Shown here: positions 1 to 8,261 of the stretch, piece by piece
Position numbering within the stretch: position 1 is the stretch's first letter
Layout of the letters: the number at the start of each line of letters is the position of its first letter
From: GCA-002708145 sp045562755
GTDB lineage: Bacteria; Chloroflexota; Dehalococcoidia; Lucifugimonadales; Lucifugimonadaceae
Direction: 5' to 3'
NCBI GenBank assembly: GCA_045562755.1
Contig: JBJKVF010000006.1
Coordinates: forward strand, 310,001 to 374,000
Length of the DNA: 64,000 nucleotides
Translations under genes and position numbers: made by a program
Notes under the pieces: model-generated
Database searches by the model: none
Told to the model about the DNA's origin: nothing
Seen by the model: only the letters and a program-made list of their open reading frames with translations

Positions 1-1
1 T

Positions 2-490
2 CTTTTTTATTCATCATTTATAGTTTTTTGGTACGGTAGGTCGGAAAATGACAAAGCAACTCTTGATCTTTTAGTAAAAGGACCAATGATATGGGCATTT
101 TTAGCGGGAGCTACATTTATTTGGCTAGTTCCTTGGTGGATTTTAATATGGAATAGAGTAAGAAAAAGTATAAATGGAATGGCGATTGGTTCATGTGTAA
201 TTATTATTGGATTGCTATTAGATCGGATAAGGCTATTTGTAGCTGCTTGGTCTGTTCCTCAAGAATTTATTCATCAAAAGTGGCTAAAACAGATCCCAGA
301 TACAATTTATCCTGATATATTCGATATAATCATAGCTTTGGGAAGTATATCATTATCTATTCTTATGGTTATGCTTATGACAAAAATTATACCTGTACTA
401 TCTATTTGGCAAATTCAAGAGTTCAACCTATTATCTAAACCAATAAAATTTATAAAAGGGCACGCAACTTTGATTGCTAAGCCTGATTAG
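2..490 (+). CDS. NrfD/PsrC-like membrane subunit, C-terminal part (5' truncated)
   Basis: The frame is open from the window edge, so the gene begins upstream and only about 162 C-terminal residues are visible. An internal ATG at 86 is probably not the start, because the sequence before it also reads as membrane protein (LFYSSFIVFWYG). About four hydrophobic segments are seen, with an Arg/Asp-containing helix (LLLDRIRLFV), as in the quinone-facing membrane subunits of alternative complex III (ActC/ActF family). The stop is 14 bases before the next NrfD-like gene, so the two are cotranscribed. By family knowledge such proteins bind menaquinol or quinone and carry no cofactor themselves. Whether this is the ActF or an ActC paralogue cannot be decided from the fragment. 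Confidence 0.65.
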   Translation, partial: LFYSSFIVFWYGRSENDKATLDLLVKGPMIWAFLAGATFIWLVPWWILIWNRVRKSINGMAIGSCVIIIGLLLDRIRLFVAAWSVPQEFIHQKWLKQIPDTIYPDIFDIIIALGSISLSILMVMLMTKIIPVLSIWQIQEFNLLSKPIKFIKGHATLIAKPD

Positions 491-504
491 GAAGTATAAA
501 GAAT

Positions 505-1884
505 ATGCAACAAAAAAGAAACTTAACTCAAGAATATACTAATAAAGTACTTCTAAATGGTACTCTTGAAACTCCTAAATGGTGGGCACCTACGGTGGCA
601 GGTCTTGGATTTGTTGTGTTAATTGGAGTAATAATCATAGCCACTATGGTCAATAGAGGTTTAGGACTCACAGGACTTTCTAGGCCAGTATATTGGGGGT
701 TATTTATTACTACGTTTGTTTTTTGGGTAGGTATTTCACACGCTGGCATTATGATATCTGCGATTTTAAGACTAACCCAAGCTGAATGGAGAAGACCTGT
801 TACTCGAGCAGCGGAACTACTAACGGTTTGCTCATTATTTACAGCTCTAGTATTCCCTCTTATTCACGCAGGAAGGCCTTGGAGAATAGCATATTGGATT
901 CTTCCATACGATATTTCTAGAGGAATTTATCCAAATATCAGATCTCCTTTAATCATGGATCCAGTTGCAATATCTACATACCTAACTGGTTCAACATTAT
1001 TTTTGTATATTGCTTTATTACCTGATTTAGGTGTACTAAGAGACAGAACAACAGGGTGGAAAAATGCGTTTTACACCTTACTAGCACTAGGATGGAAAGG
1101 TAATCCTAGACAATGGCAAATGCAAACTATTGGAGGAATACTTCTTTCCGCTCTAATGTTACCTATTTTCGTATCTGTTCACTCAATAGTTTCATGGGAT
1201 TTTGCTGTAGCTTCTGCAGTTGAAGGTTGGCACTCAACAATTTTTGCACCATATTTTGTTATAGGAGCTGTTCATTCAGGGGTTTCTGCAGTTGTTACAA
1301 TGATGGCATTAATGAGATGGATGTGGAAGTGGGATGATTTTATTCGCCCAGAACATTTTGATGCATTAGCAAGATTATTAATTGTAGTTGCTACAGGTTG
1401 GTTAGCATGTACTTTCTTGGAACTAACTTTTGCTTTATATGGTCAAGATGCTCCTGAAATAGCATTAAGAGAGATGCAAATGTTTCAATGGCCATGGAAC
1501 TTATTATTTATAATTTTCTTTGTCACTGGATACCTTATACCAGTGCCAATATGGTGCGTAAAAAAATATAGAAATAATATAGCAATTATGTTCTGGACTT
1601 CAATATTAGTGAACGTAGGAATGTGGCTTGAGAGATTTTTAATTATTGTCCCAGGACTAGCTAGAAGAACGCCTTTTGTTTTCACTTGGGAAGCTTACAG
1701 ACCAAGTCCTGTAGAATGGGCAATAATGATCTGGTCATTTGCATGGGTATCTTTACTAATGTTACTTTTTTCCAGATTTTTTCCATTAGTACCTTTATTT
1801 GAGCAAAAAGAAAGTCAAGTATTTACTGATGATATTGTAATAGGCAGGGCCAAAGTCCCTGCAATAGTTAGAGAAGTAGAGTAA
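505..1884 (+). CDS. actC: Alternative complex III membrane subunit ActC (NrfD/PsrC family)
   Basis: A 459-residue polytopic protein with about ten hydrophobic helices, the size expected for ActC. In alternative complex III this subunit lies in the membrane and oxidises quinol, passing electrons to the Fe-S and heme subunits. The stretches GISHAGIMISAILRL and HSGVSAVVTMMALMRW, and the C-terminal EWAIMIWSFAWVSLLMLLF helix, fit this family. It sits 14 bases after another NrfD-like gene and 11 bases before actD, with an AGGAAG ribosome site ahead of its ATG. The ActA pentaheme and ActB Fe-S subunits must lie upstream of the window. Polysulfide or nitrite reductase anchors share the fold, but the ActD and cytochrome neighbours favour complex III. 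Confidence 0.85.
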   Translation: MQQKRNLTQEYTNKVLLNGTLETPKWWAPTVAGLGFVVLIGVIIIATMVNRGLGLTGLSRPVYWGLFITTFVFWVGISHAGIMISAILRLTQAEWRRPVTRAAELLTVCSLFTALVFPLIHAGRPWRIAYWILPYDISRGIYPNIRSPLIMDPVAISTYLTGSTLFLYIALLPDLGVLRDRTTGWKNAFYTLLALGWKGNPRQWQMQTIGGILLSALMLPIFVSVHSIVSWDFAVASAVEGWHSTIFAPYFVIGAVHSGVSAVVTMMALMRWMWKWDDFIRPEHFDALARLLIVVATGWLACTFLELTFALYGQDAPEIALREMQMFQWPWNLLFIIFFVTGYLIPVPIWCVKKYRNNIAIMFWTSILVNVGMWLERFLIIVPGLARRTPFVFTWEAYRPSPVEWAIMIWSFAWVSLLMLLFSRFFPLVPLFEQKESQVFTDDIVIGRAKVPAIVREVE

Positions 1885-1895
1885 AGGAAAAATTT

Positions 1896-2402
1896 ATGAG
1901 TATTAGTATGATAGGTTTATTTCAAGAAGCAGCTCCAGCTGCTGATGCCATGGATGGTTTAAAGAATGCTGGTTTTGAGCTTGGTTCATTTGATGTTCTT
2001 ACTGGGACACCATATCCAGAAGGAGCTTTCGGTGAGCACGTACCACAACATAGATTGTTTAGATTCCCTGCTTTTGGAGCAATAATTGGATTTACCCTTT
2101 CGCTATTCTTAACTGCAGCTACACAACTTGCATATCCTTTGGTTACGGGTGGTAAACCTATCTTATCTATATTTGCAATGCTAATAATTATGTATGAGCT
2201 AACAATGCTATCAGGAGTTATTGCAACTGTAATAGGAATCATTTTTGAATCAAGGCTGCCTAATTTAAAAATGGGTGCATATGATAGAAGAATAACCGAA
2301 GGATGGATTGGGGTTGTTATTAATTTAGATGATGAATCAAGAGCTGATGATGCTGAAAAAGTTTTAAGTTATGCGGGAGCATTAGAAGTTAAAAAAGCAT
2401 GA
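1896..2402 (+). CDS. actD: Alternative complex III subunit ActD (DUF3341)
   Basis: A 168-residue protein with a soluble N-terminal part starting MIGLFQEAAPAADAMDGLK, two transmembrane helices (about residues 57-80 and 88-115), then a short soluble tail (GWIGVVINLDDES). This is the ActD/DUF3341 architecture, and the N-terminal part resembles the family's ferredoxin-like start that reads as an alpha-beta element followed by TPYP. ActD is a structural membrane subunit without cofactors. A ribosome site (AAAGGAAAA) precedes the ATG, and the last four bases overlap the start of the cytochrome gene (ATGA), so translation is probably coupled. Confidence 0.85.
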   Translation: MSISMIGLFQEAAPAADAMDGLKNAGFELGSFDVLTGTPYPEGAFGEHVPQHRLFRFPAFGAIIGFTLSLFLTAATQLAYPLVTGGKPILSIFAMLIIMYELTMLSGVIATVIGIIFESRLPNLKMGAYDRRITEGWIGVVINLDDESRADDAEKVLSYAGALEVKKA

Positions 2403-2974
2403 AAAAATATATTCATATAAATAAAAGAATTATTGCGAGCATTTCATTGGTACTAGTAATGTTTAGTTGTGCTGTTCAAGAAAATAATACATATCCTATA
2501 GAAACATTTACAGAAATGCACTACTCACAATCATATAGAGCGCAAGAACCTCCAAGACTAGCGGCAGTAGTTGATGCTGTAACATTCCATTCAGAAGGTG
2601 GACCTGATGGAGTTCTAAGTGACTCTATAGAATCATCTATTGAAAACTATAATGTTATGCTAGCCTCAGAACTATATAGAATTAACTGCTCCACTTGTCA
2701 TGGTGTCACCGGCCTTGGAGATGGATCCGCAACAAAGCATATCATTTCTAGTAATAATTTTTATTCAAAAGTAAATGGTATACCTCATAATGCTCCAGCC
2801 AATCTTGTTGATTCTGCTGCTAATAGACTCAATACTCATGAATTAATGATCATTTACATTAATGCAGTTAGTGAAGGCCAATTGATGCCTGCATTCAAAA
2901 AACTCTTAACTCAGAAAGAAATACGAGAAATAGTTTATTATATTTTTGATAAAGAAGACGGCCTGAGCAAATAA
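2399..2974 (+). CDS. actE: Lipoprotein monoheme cytochrome c, ActE-like
   Basis: A 191-residue protein with a lipoprotein signal: a hydrophobic stretch then VMFSC, with Cys24 the expected lipidated residue. A single heme-binding CSTCH motif lies at residues 97-101, and Met163 in GQLMPAF is the likely second heme ligand. The fold is class I cytochrome c, anchored outside the cytoplasmic membrane. In alternative complex III the monoheme subunit ActE passes electrons onward from the pentaheme subunit. It overlaps actD by four bases and precedes the cytochrome c maturation genes, which would attach its heme. It could also serve as an electron donor to a terminal oxidase. Confidence 0.85.
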   Translation: MKKYIHINKRIIASISLVLVMFSCAVQENNTYPIETFTEMHYSQSYRAQEPPRLAAVVDAVTFHSEGGPDGVLSDSIESSIENYNVMLASELYRINCSTCHGVTGLGDGSATKHIISSNNFYSKVNGIPHNAPANLVDSAANRLNTHELMIIYINAVSEGQLMPAFKKLLTQKEIREIVYYIFDKEDGLSK

Positions 2975-3004
2975 ATTTATTAGATTATTGTTATAAAATT
3001 AAGT

Positions 3005-3478
3005 ATGCTGAAAATTAATTTTATAGGTTTGTTTATTTTAATATTTCTAGTTTTTACTAGCTGCATTAAAGAAGATGATCTTTCCAATGAACAAAAATTT
3101 CATAAGTTAGCTTCTGAAATTATGTGCCCAGTTTGTGATGCACAAACAATCGAAGGGTCTAATTCACAAGTTTCTATAGATATGAAATTAAAATTAAAAA
3201 ATCTTATTGATGAAGAAATGAGCAGTAATCAAATTCGAAATTACTTCATAGATAGGTACGGGGCAGATATAATCGCATCGCCATCATCAGAAGGTTTTAA
3301 TTTACTAGCATGGATTATGCCAATAATCATATTTATATTATTTATATCTATATCTTTATACACTATAAGGAGTATGAAAATTAAAAGTATAAAAGATAAA
3401 AAAACAAGTGAGAATCTAAACAAATACCTAGAATATGTTGAGAAAGAGATTTTAGAATTGGATAAAAAAAATGTCTAA
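3005..3478 (+). CDS. ccmH: CcmH/CycL-like cytochrome c maturation thiol protein
   Basis: A 157-residue protein with an N-terminal hydrophobic segment ending in VFTSC (possible lipobox, Cys20), a redox CPVC motif at Cys41/Cys44 within IMCPVCDAQTIEGSNS, and one transmembrane helix near residues 100-122. CcmH reduces the apocytochrome CXXCH cysteines before heme attachment; the usual motif is RCPVC. The C-terminal tail after the helix is short and charged. The gene overlaps ccmF by eight bases, showing an operon. A lipid anchor in addition to the helix is unusual and is only inferred from the lipobox-like sequence. Confidence 0.85.
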   Translation: MLKINFIGLFILIFLVFTSCIKEDDLSNEQKFHKLASEIMCPVCDAQTIEGSNSQVSIDMKLKLKNLIDEEMSSNQIRNYFIDRYGADIIASPSSEGFNLLAWIMPIIIFILFISISLYTIRSMKIKSIKDKKTSENLNKYLEYVEKEILELDKKNV

Positions 3479-5510
3479 TTTAGGCAATATATCACTGGTG
3501 CTAGGTGCTTTACTCTGCATATATTCGCTCATATCAGTAAATATTGGTTCAAGAATGAAAATTAACGAATTATCAGTTAGTGGTAAAAATGCATATTATA
3601 TGACTAGCATAACATCATTACTGGCATCTATGACATTAATCTATGCATTTGTAACTAACGACTTTTCGATTAAGTATGTAGCAGATCACTCAAATACCAT
3701 TATGAATAAAGCATTTGTTTGGGTAGCTTTTTATGCAGGTAATGAGGGCTCATTACTGTATATATTATTAATCCTTTCAATAACTTCATCATTAACAATA
3801 AAATTTTTGCCTAAAAGCTATAAATTCTCATCAATCAAATCAATAATATCCGTTTTTAGTATAATTCAACTTTTCTATATGTTGGTGTTATTATTTGGTG
3901 CAAATCCTTTTACACCTATCTCAAATATACCTGTAGATGGAAGAGGAATGAATCCTTTGCTGACTCATCCAGCTATGTTTTCACATCCACCTATGTTAAT
4001 GGCAGGACTAATAACTATAACTATTCCATTCACAATTTCTATAAGCGCATTGATTTCTGGTAATTATACGGATGATTGGATCGATTCAGCAAGGGTAACT
4101 GCAATTTTATCATGGGGGATTTTAGGGATTGGAATGCTTATTGGAGCTTGGTGGGCATATACTATTTTAGGATGGGGTGGATACTGGGGATGGGATCCAA
4201 TTGAAAACGTAGCATTGATGCCCTGGCTAGTAATGACCGCATTTTTACACTCGATAATGGTACAAAAAAGAAGAAAAATGTTTAGGATTTGGAATATTGT
4301 TCTACTTAATATAGCATTCGTACTCGCGCAACTGGGTATGTTTATTAACAGAGGAGGCCCTGTAGTTAGTGTGCATTCATTTGCTTCATCAACACTCGGA
4401 ATAGTATTTTTAATGTTTATGATAGCAAGTGTAATTTTTGCTTTTGGTGTTTTTTTGTGGAGATTACCAAAATTAAAGTCGGATAGATCAATAGAATCAT
4501 TTCTTTCAAGAGAATCCTCATTATTAATAAATAATTTCTTGTTTATTACAGTTATGGCTATCACTCTGTGGGGTGTGATATTTCCTATTTTCTCTGATTT
4601 AGCTAGAGACATTTCTGTAACAGTTGCTGCACCTTATTTTAATAGAGTCAATGGTCCTATACTTTTAGTTATTATAATTCTTATGGGTATTGGACCTGTA
4701 ATACCATGGAGAAAATCAAATATAAATCAAATTATTAATTGGCTAATTTTACCTTCAATATTCGCTTTTATAGTTTTTATTACACTTCTAATAATTGGAG
4801 ATAAAAAAATTGTAGCTATGGCATCATTCTCAATGGTAGCTTTTGTTTTCATATCAATAATTCAGCAGTGGTACAAAGCTAGTTACTCAAGGTATAAGAA
4901 TGGTGAAAAATGGTATCTAGCCTTCTTTAAAATGATAAATGGTAATAGGCCTAGACATGGTGGATACATTGTTCATATATCAATGCTATGTTTAGCTCTA
5001 GGAATAATAGGTACAAATTTTTATCAAATTAAATCTGACGTTGCTTTGAAAATTAATGAAAGTGTTGTAATAGATGATTATAGAATTGAATATAATGAAA
5101 AAATAAATGATGATCGTTCAGATAGGTTAGCTCAATGGGCTAATATGACTGTATACAAAATAAATAAAGAGAATTATTCAAAAGAAATCAATGAAACTAA
5201 AAATAATGGTAATGACAGCTTTATTTTAGGCGCTGAAGAAGCAATTCATAATGAAAAAGTTTTAGGCAAATTACAACCATGGCATGGATTTTATACTAAT
5301 TTTAATATGGCTTCTGTAAGATCAGGTATAAAAAGTAGTATTTATGAAGATTTATACGTAATCCCTCGAGATTTCTTAGAAGATGAAAGAGTTTCTTTAT
5401 CAATAAGTATTAACCCTCTTGCTGTTTGGTTATGGATATCAGGCCCTATATTTATTTTAGGTACCATGATTGCTTTATGGCCAAATAAGAAATTAGAAGG
5501 AGGAAAATAA
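3471..5510 (+). CDS. ccmF: CcmF cytochrome c heme lyase component
   Basis: A 679-residue multi-pass membrane protein carrying the tryptophan-rich WWD heme-handling motif (WGGYWGWDPIEN, about residues 235-247), the hallmark of heme handling proteins in cytochrome c biogenesis. Conserved histidines in LTHPAMFSHPPML and in HSFASSTLGIVF probably ligate heme. A large external domain (about residues 505-645) precedes the last helix. CcmF with CcmH attaches heme to CXXCH motifs of exported cytochromes. It overlaps ccmH by eight bases, and its last base is the first base of the next gene. The length is typical for the family. Confidence 0.95.
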   Translation: MSNLGNISLVLGALLCIYSLISVNIGSRMKINELSVSGKNAYYMTSITSLLASMTLIYAFVTNDFSIKYVADHSNTIMNKAFVWVAFYAGNEGSLLYILLILSITSSLTIKFLPKSYKFSSIKSIISVFSIIQLFYMLVLLFGANPFTPISNIPVDGRGMNPLLTHPAMFSHPPMLMAGLITITIPFTISISALISGNYTDDWIDSARVTAILSWGILGIGMLIGAWWAYTILGWGGYWGWDPIENVALMPWLVMTAFLHSIMVQKRRKMFRIWNIVLLNIAFVLAQLGMFINRGGPVVSVHSFASSTLGIVFLMFMIASVIFAFGVFLWRLPKLKSDRSIESFLSRESSLLINNFLFITVMAITLWGVIFPIFSDLARDISVTVAAPYFNRVNGPILLVIIILMGIGPVIPWRKSNINQIINWLILPSIFAFIVFITLLIIGDKKIVAMASFSMVAFVFISIIQQWYKASYSRYKNGEKWYLAFFKMINGNRPRHGGYIVHISMLCLALGIIGTNFYQIKSDVALKINESVVIDDYRIEYNEKINDDRSDRLAQWANMTVYKINKENYSKEINETKNNGNDSFILGAEEAIHNEKVLGKLQPWHGFYTNFNMASVRSGIKSSIYEDLYVIPRDFLEDERVSLSISINPLAVWLWISGPIFILGTMIALWPNKKLEGGK

Positions 5511-5764
5511 TGATAGAGTTTATAATCATCACTTCTCTATTCATCATATGTTTATCTGTATTAATCTATCCAATTATCAAACCAAAAAGAAAGAAAGTGA
5601 AACTATCTTACTATAATGAAAGAAAAAAAATATATTTAGATATAAAAAAATATGATGAATATTATTCTTCAGGAGAAATAAATTCAGAAACATATAAAAA
5701 TGAAACTAAATATCTAAAATTACAAGCAGCAAAATTAATTCAACAAGAAAATAATAATGAGTAA
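5510..5764 (+). CDS. Minimal CcmI-like protein (N-terminal domain only)
   Basis: An 84-residue protein with one N-terminal membrane helix (about residues 3-23), a basic stretch (KPKRKKVK), then a soluble helix pair containing DEYYSSGEINSETYKNE. That last pattern matches the short segment after the membrane helix of CcmI, where a glycine-containing turn and a conserved Tyr recur. Full CcmI proteins add a long TPR domain that binds apocytochrome, which is absent here. It starts on the last base of ccmF and overlaps the following gene by eight bases. The role is inferred from position and this local pattern. Confidence 0.6.
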   Translation: MIEFIIITSLFIICLSVLIYPIIKPKRKKVKLSYYNERKKIYLDIKKYDEYYSSGEINSETYKNETKYLKLQAAKLIQQENNNE

Positions 5765-6800
5765 AATAGTATCAATAATAATGATAATACTATTATCACA
5801 AAGTATTTTTTTAGAACCATCTTATGCTCAAAGTGATATTAAAAAAAATATTTCTGGAAATATTATAAATTTGAGCTCGCCAGGATTTATACCTGAAGCA
5901 ACAATTGTACAACTGATGCAAGTCAATATTGAAAATGAGTCAATTTCAAAATTAGATGAGCAAATCATAAAACAAGATGGCTATTTTGAATTTAATTTAG
6001 AAAATTTTTCTTCAGAGAATGTTTACAGAATAGTTGTTGACATTGGTTATTATATAAATTTTTATGACGTCACTGATGATAATATAAATGATATAAAAAT
6101 TTATATTTATGACAGAACTGACTCACTAGAAGATATTAGACTAAATTCATACGTAATGATGATACCTAGTATAGATAGAAACTCTAGGCAAGCAGGAGTT
6201 CTATCAATGATAAAAATAAATAACTCTGGTAATAAAGTATTTTCTGCAAATTTTTCAGACCCGAATATAACTGGTATTAATTTATTTAGATTTAATTTAC
6301 CAGATGGGTGGTCTAATCTTTCTGTTGAATCAGAATTACCAGTAGGAAATGTTATAGAGATTAATACAGGATTTGCTATGAGCAATCCTATACCACCTGG
6401 TGAGTACTCTATATTAACTAATTACATAATAAATTATGAAAAAAATAACTTTCATTTTGACTTAAAACTTCCTTATGGAGGAGAAAATATCCAATTTTTA
6501 TTACCTTATGAAGCAGGTAAAATTACTGCCGAAAACTTTTCAGATGAAACAAATATAACAATCGGTGAAAAGAAATATAAAGTCATATCTGGAGGTAATT
6601 TTGCAAAAAATCAAATAATAAAAATTAATTTTTTAGATTTACCTGAGCCATCATTAATTGGTAATATTACTAACTTCTTTGAAGGCAAAATGTACGTTAT
6701 TTTTCTTGGAGTTTTGTTCTCATTAGTTTTATTTTCGATTGTTATATTTACTATTATTAGAAAAAATAAATTGAGTATAGAACAGGATAGCAATGAATAG
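5757..6800 (+). CDS. Exported, C-terminally anchored beta-rich protein of unknown function in the ccm operon
   Basis: I do not recognise a named family. The 347 residues begin with a signal peptide (hydrophobic core, then PSYAQS as the likely cleavage site near residue 25), followed by a beta-rich region in which residues 32-110 resemble a carboxypeptidase-regulatory-like or transthyretin-like fold (GNIINLSSPGFIPEATIVQL). A second beta region follows, then one transmembrane helix (about 313-335) and a short basic tail. The protein would therefore be an external domain held in the membrane. It overlaps both the mini-CcmI gene and the thioredoxin gene by eight bases, so it is an integral operon member. 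Binding of apocytochrome or heme is a guess. Confidence 0.6.
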   Translation: MSKIVSIIMIILLSQSIFLEPSYAQSDIKKNISGNIINLSSPGFIPEATIVQLMQVNIENESISKLDEQIIKQDGYFEFNLENFSSENVYRIVVDIGYYINFYDVTDDNINDIKIYIYDRTDSLEDIRLNSYVMMIPSIDRNSRQAGVLSMIKINNSGNKVFSANFSDPNITGINLFRFNLPDGWSNLSVESELPVGNVIEINTGFAMSNPIPPGEYSILTNYIINYEKNNFHFDLKLPYGGENIQFLLPYEAGKITAENFSDETNITIGEKKYKVISGGNFAKNQIIKINFLDLPEPSLIGNITNFFEGKMYVIFLGVLFSLVLFSIVIFTIIRKNKLSIEQDSNE

Positions 6801-7362
6801 AATAAAAGCATTTTTATTAATCCTAATTCCATCATTGATTTTAATTATTATTATTACATTTGGATTTCTAAAAGATGATAAAAAAAATTTTGGGGTAAAT
6901 AATAATTATGCTATAGGAGAAATACCAAAGTATTTTGATGGAGATTTAATTCTTAAGACTACTTTAGGTGATGAAGTTAATCTACAAAATCTGAGTGGAG
7001 AAATTATTCTAATTGATTTTTGGTCTTCTTGGTGTGCTCCATGTATCGCTGAAGCAGAAACCTTAGTATCTACTTATAATAGATGGAAAGATTATGATGT
7101 GCAATTCATAGGAGTTGCAATATGGGATACAGAAGAAGATGTAAACAAATTTATAAAAAAATATAATGTCAATTATCCTATCGTAATAGATGATAATGGC
7201 CAGATAGCAGTAGATTTTGGAGTTGCAGCGATTCCTGAAAAAATCCTTATTGATAAAAATGGCAAAATTGTAAAAAAACTACTTGGCCCAAGTAGTTCTA
7301 AGGACCTAAATAATATTATTTCTGAAATTTCTGAAGATTCATTAAACTTATACGAATATTGA
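6793..7362 (+). CDS. ccmG: TlpA/ResA/CcmG-like membrane-anchored thioredoxin
   Basis: A 189-residue protein with an N-terminal membrane anchor (about residues 6-25) and a thioredoxin fold carrying FWSSWCAPC, with redox Cys81 and Cys84, and the cis-proline loop AAIPEKILID. TlpA/ResA/CcmG proteins supply electrons outside the membrane to keep the CXXCH cysteines of apocytochromes reduced. It overlaps the preceding operon gene by eight bases and is the last gene of the group. A perfect ten-base-pair hairpin begins directly after the stop. The electron donor (CcdA or DsbD) is not in the window. Confidence 0.9.
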   Translation: MNRIKAFLLILIPSLILIIIITFGFLKDDKKNFGVNNNYAIGEIPKYFDGDLILKTTLGDEVNLQNLSGEIILIDFWSSWCAPCIAEAETLVSTYNRWKDYDVQFIGVAIWDTEEDVNKFIKKYNVNYPIVIDDNGQIAVDFGVAAIPEKILIDKNGKIVKKLLGPSSSKDLNNIISEISEDSLNLYEY

Positions 7363-7389
7363 TTCATATTAGTCCTTTTCTAATATGAA
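7363..7389 (+). terminator. Hairpin after the complex III / ccm operon
   Basis: A perfect inverted repeat with ten-base arms (TTCATATTAG and CTAATATGAA) and a seven-base loop starts on the base after the ccmG stop. No run of T follows, so it may be a weak terminator or an mRNA 3' end stabiliser rather than a classical intrinsic terminator. Confidence 0.5.
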
Positions 7390-7441
7390 ATAATAACTAA
7401 TTTAAAATAAAATGAAATAAATGACAAACTATATATAATTT

Positions 7442-7843
7442 ATGAATGTTTTAAATGCTGAAGTTGGCCAAACTTATGGTCCTTATGAGTTGAAAATTGA
7501 CGATAACAATATTAAGGATTATTTAGATTGTGTAACTTTTTTGGAAAATAAAGAATTATACCGTGAATATCTACCTCCTTTTTTTCTGATTGCATTAGCA
7601 TTATCAGAGCTAATTGAGGACCTAAAGCTATTCCAAGTTGGATTAGAAGCAGTACACTCTGGTCAAGAAGCAACTTGGCAAAAAGAAATCTCTCCAGAAA
7701 TGAAAATTTTTGCTAAAGGAAAAATATCCTCAAAAAAATATATAAGAAAAAGTTTATTTCTCGTAGTTACTGTGGAGTATAATGACATAAACAATCAACT
7801 AATTGGTTCTTCTATTTCAAGAATAATATTAAATGGGCAATAA
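7442..7843 (+). CDS. HadA-like hot-dog subunit of (3R)-hydroxyacyl-ACP dehydratase
   Basis: A 133-residue single hot-dog domain protein of the FAS1-like/MaoC dehydratase type, containing YLPPFFLIALALSELIEDL in the place of the central hot-dog helix. It lacks the Asp-x(4)-His catalytic pair found in its partner encoded immediately downstream. This matches the HadA arrangement, in which a non-catalytic subunit pairs with catalytic HadB to dehydrate 3-hydroxyacyl-ACP in fatty-acid elongation. It is the first gene of an operon with plsX, fabG and fabL. Its stop lies inside or directly before the start of hadB. A TATAAT-like sequence lies immediately upstream, too close to the ATG to judge. Confidence 0.65.
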   Translation: MNVLNAEVGQTYGPYELKIDDNNIKDYLDCVTFLENKELYREYLPPFFLIALALSELIEDLKLFQVGLEAVHSGQEATWQKEISPEMKIFAKGKISSKKYIRKSLFLVVTVEYNDINNQLIGSSISRIILNGQ

Positions 7844-8240
7844 TATGTATAAAGGTTATAAGTTTAAAGAAAAAAAAATTTTAATTGATCAAAAAAAAGT
7901 TGATCTTTATGCTAAAGCTTCAGGTGATAATAACCCAATACACCTAAGTAAAGAATATGCTCAAACAACATCCTATGGTAGAAGAATAGCTCATGGGATG
8001 CTTACTCTTGGCATACTTAGTGAAATTCTTGTAAAAGAATTTCCTAAAAGTTGGTATAAAAAAGGAAATATTAAAGTCAGATTTACTGCACCTGTATTTC
8101 CATCAGAATATATAATTACATATGGAGAAATAATCTCTATCATAGAATCAGATGAAAAAAAAATAGCTAAATGTAATATTGGTTGTAAAAAAATAGATGG
8201 AACAGATATTATCTCTGGTAAAGCAGAAATCATATTCTAA
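7833..8240 (+). CDS. HadB-like MaoC dehydratase subunit
   Basis: A 135-residue MaoC-family hot-dog protein with the hydratase signature YAKASGDNNPIHLSKEYA, in which Asp and His form the catalytic pair, followed by RRIAHGMLTLGIL. Single-domain MaoC dehydratases of this type remove water from (3R)-hydroxyacyl-ACP in type II fatty-acid synthesis. The first ATG (7833) overlaps the previous gene by eleven bases, and a second in-frame ATG at 7845 begins one base after that gene's stop; neither has a clear ribosome site. The neighbours hadA, plsX, fabG and fabL support biosynthesis rather than beta-oxidation. Confidence 0.75.
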   Translation: MGNNMYKGYKFKEKKILIDQKKVDLYAKASGDNNPIHLSKEYAQTTSYGRRIAHGMLTLGILSEILVKEFPKSWYKKGNIKVRFTAPVFPSEYIITYGEIISIIESDEKKIAKCNIGCKKIDGTDIISGKAEIIF

Positions 8241-8261
8241 GTCTATTAAGGAAAAATATAT

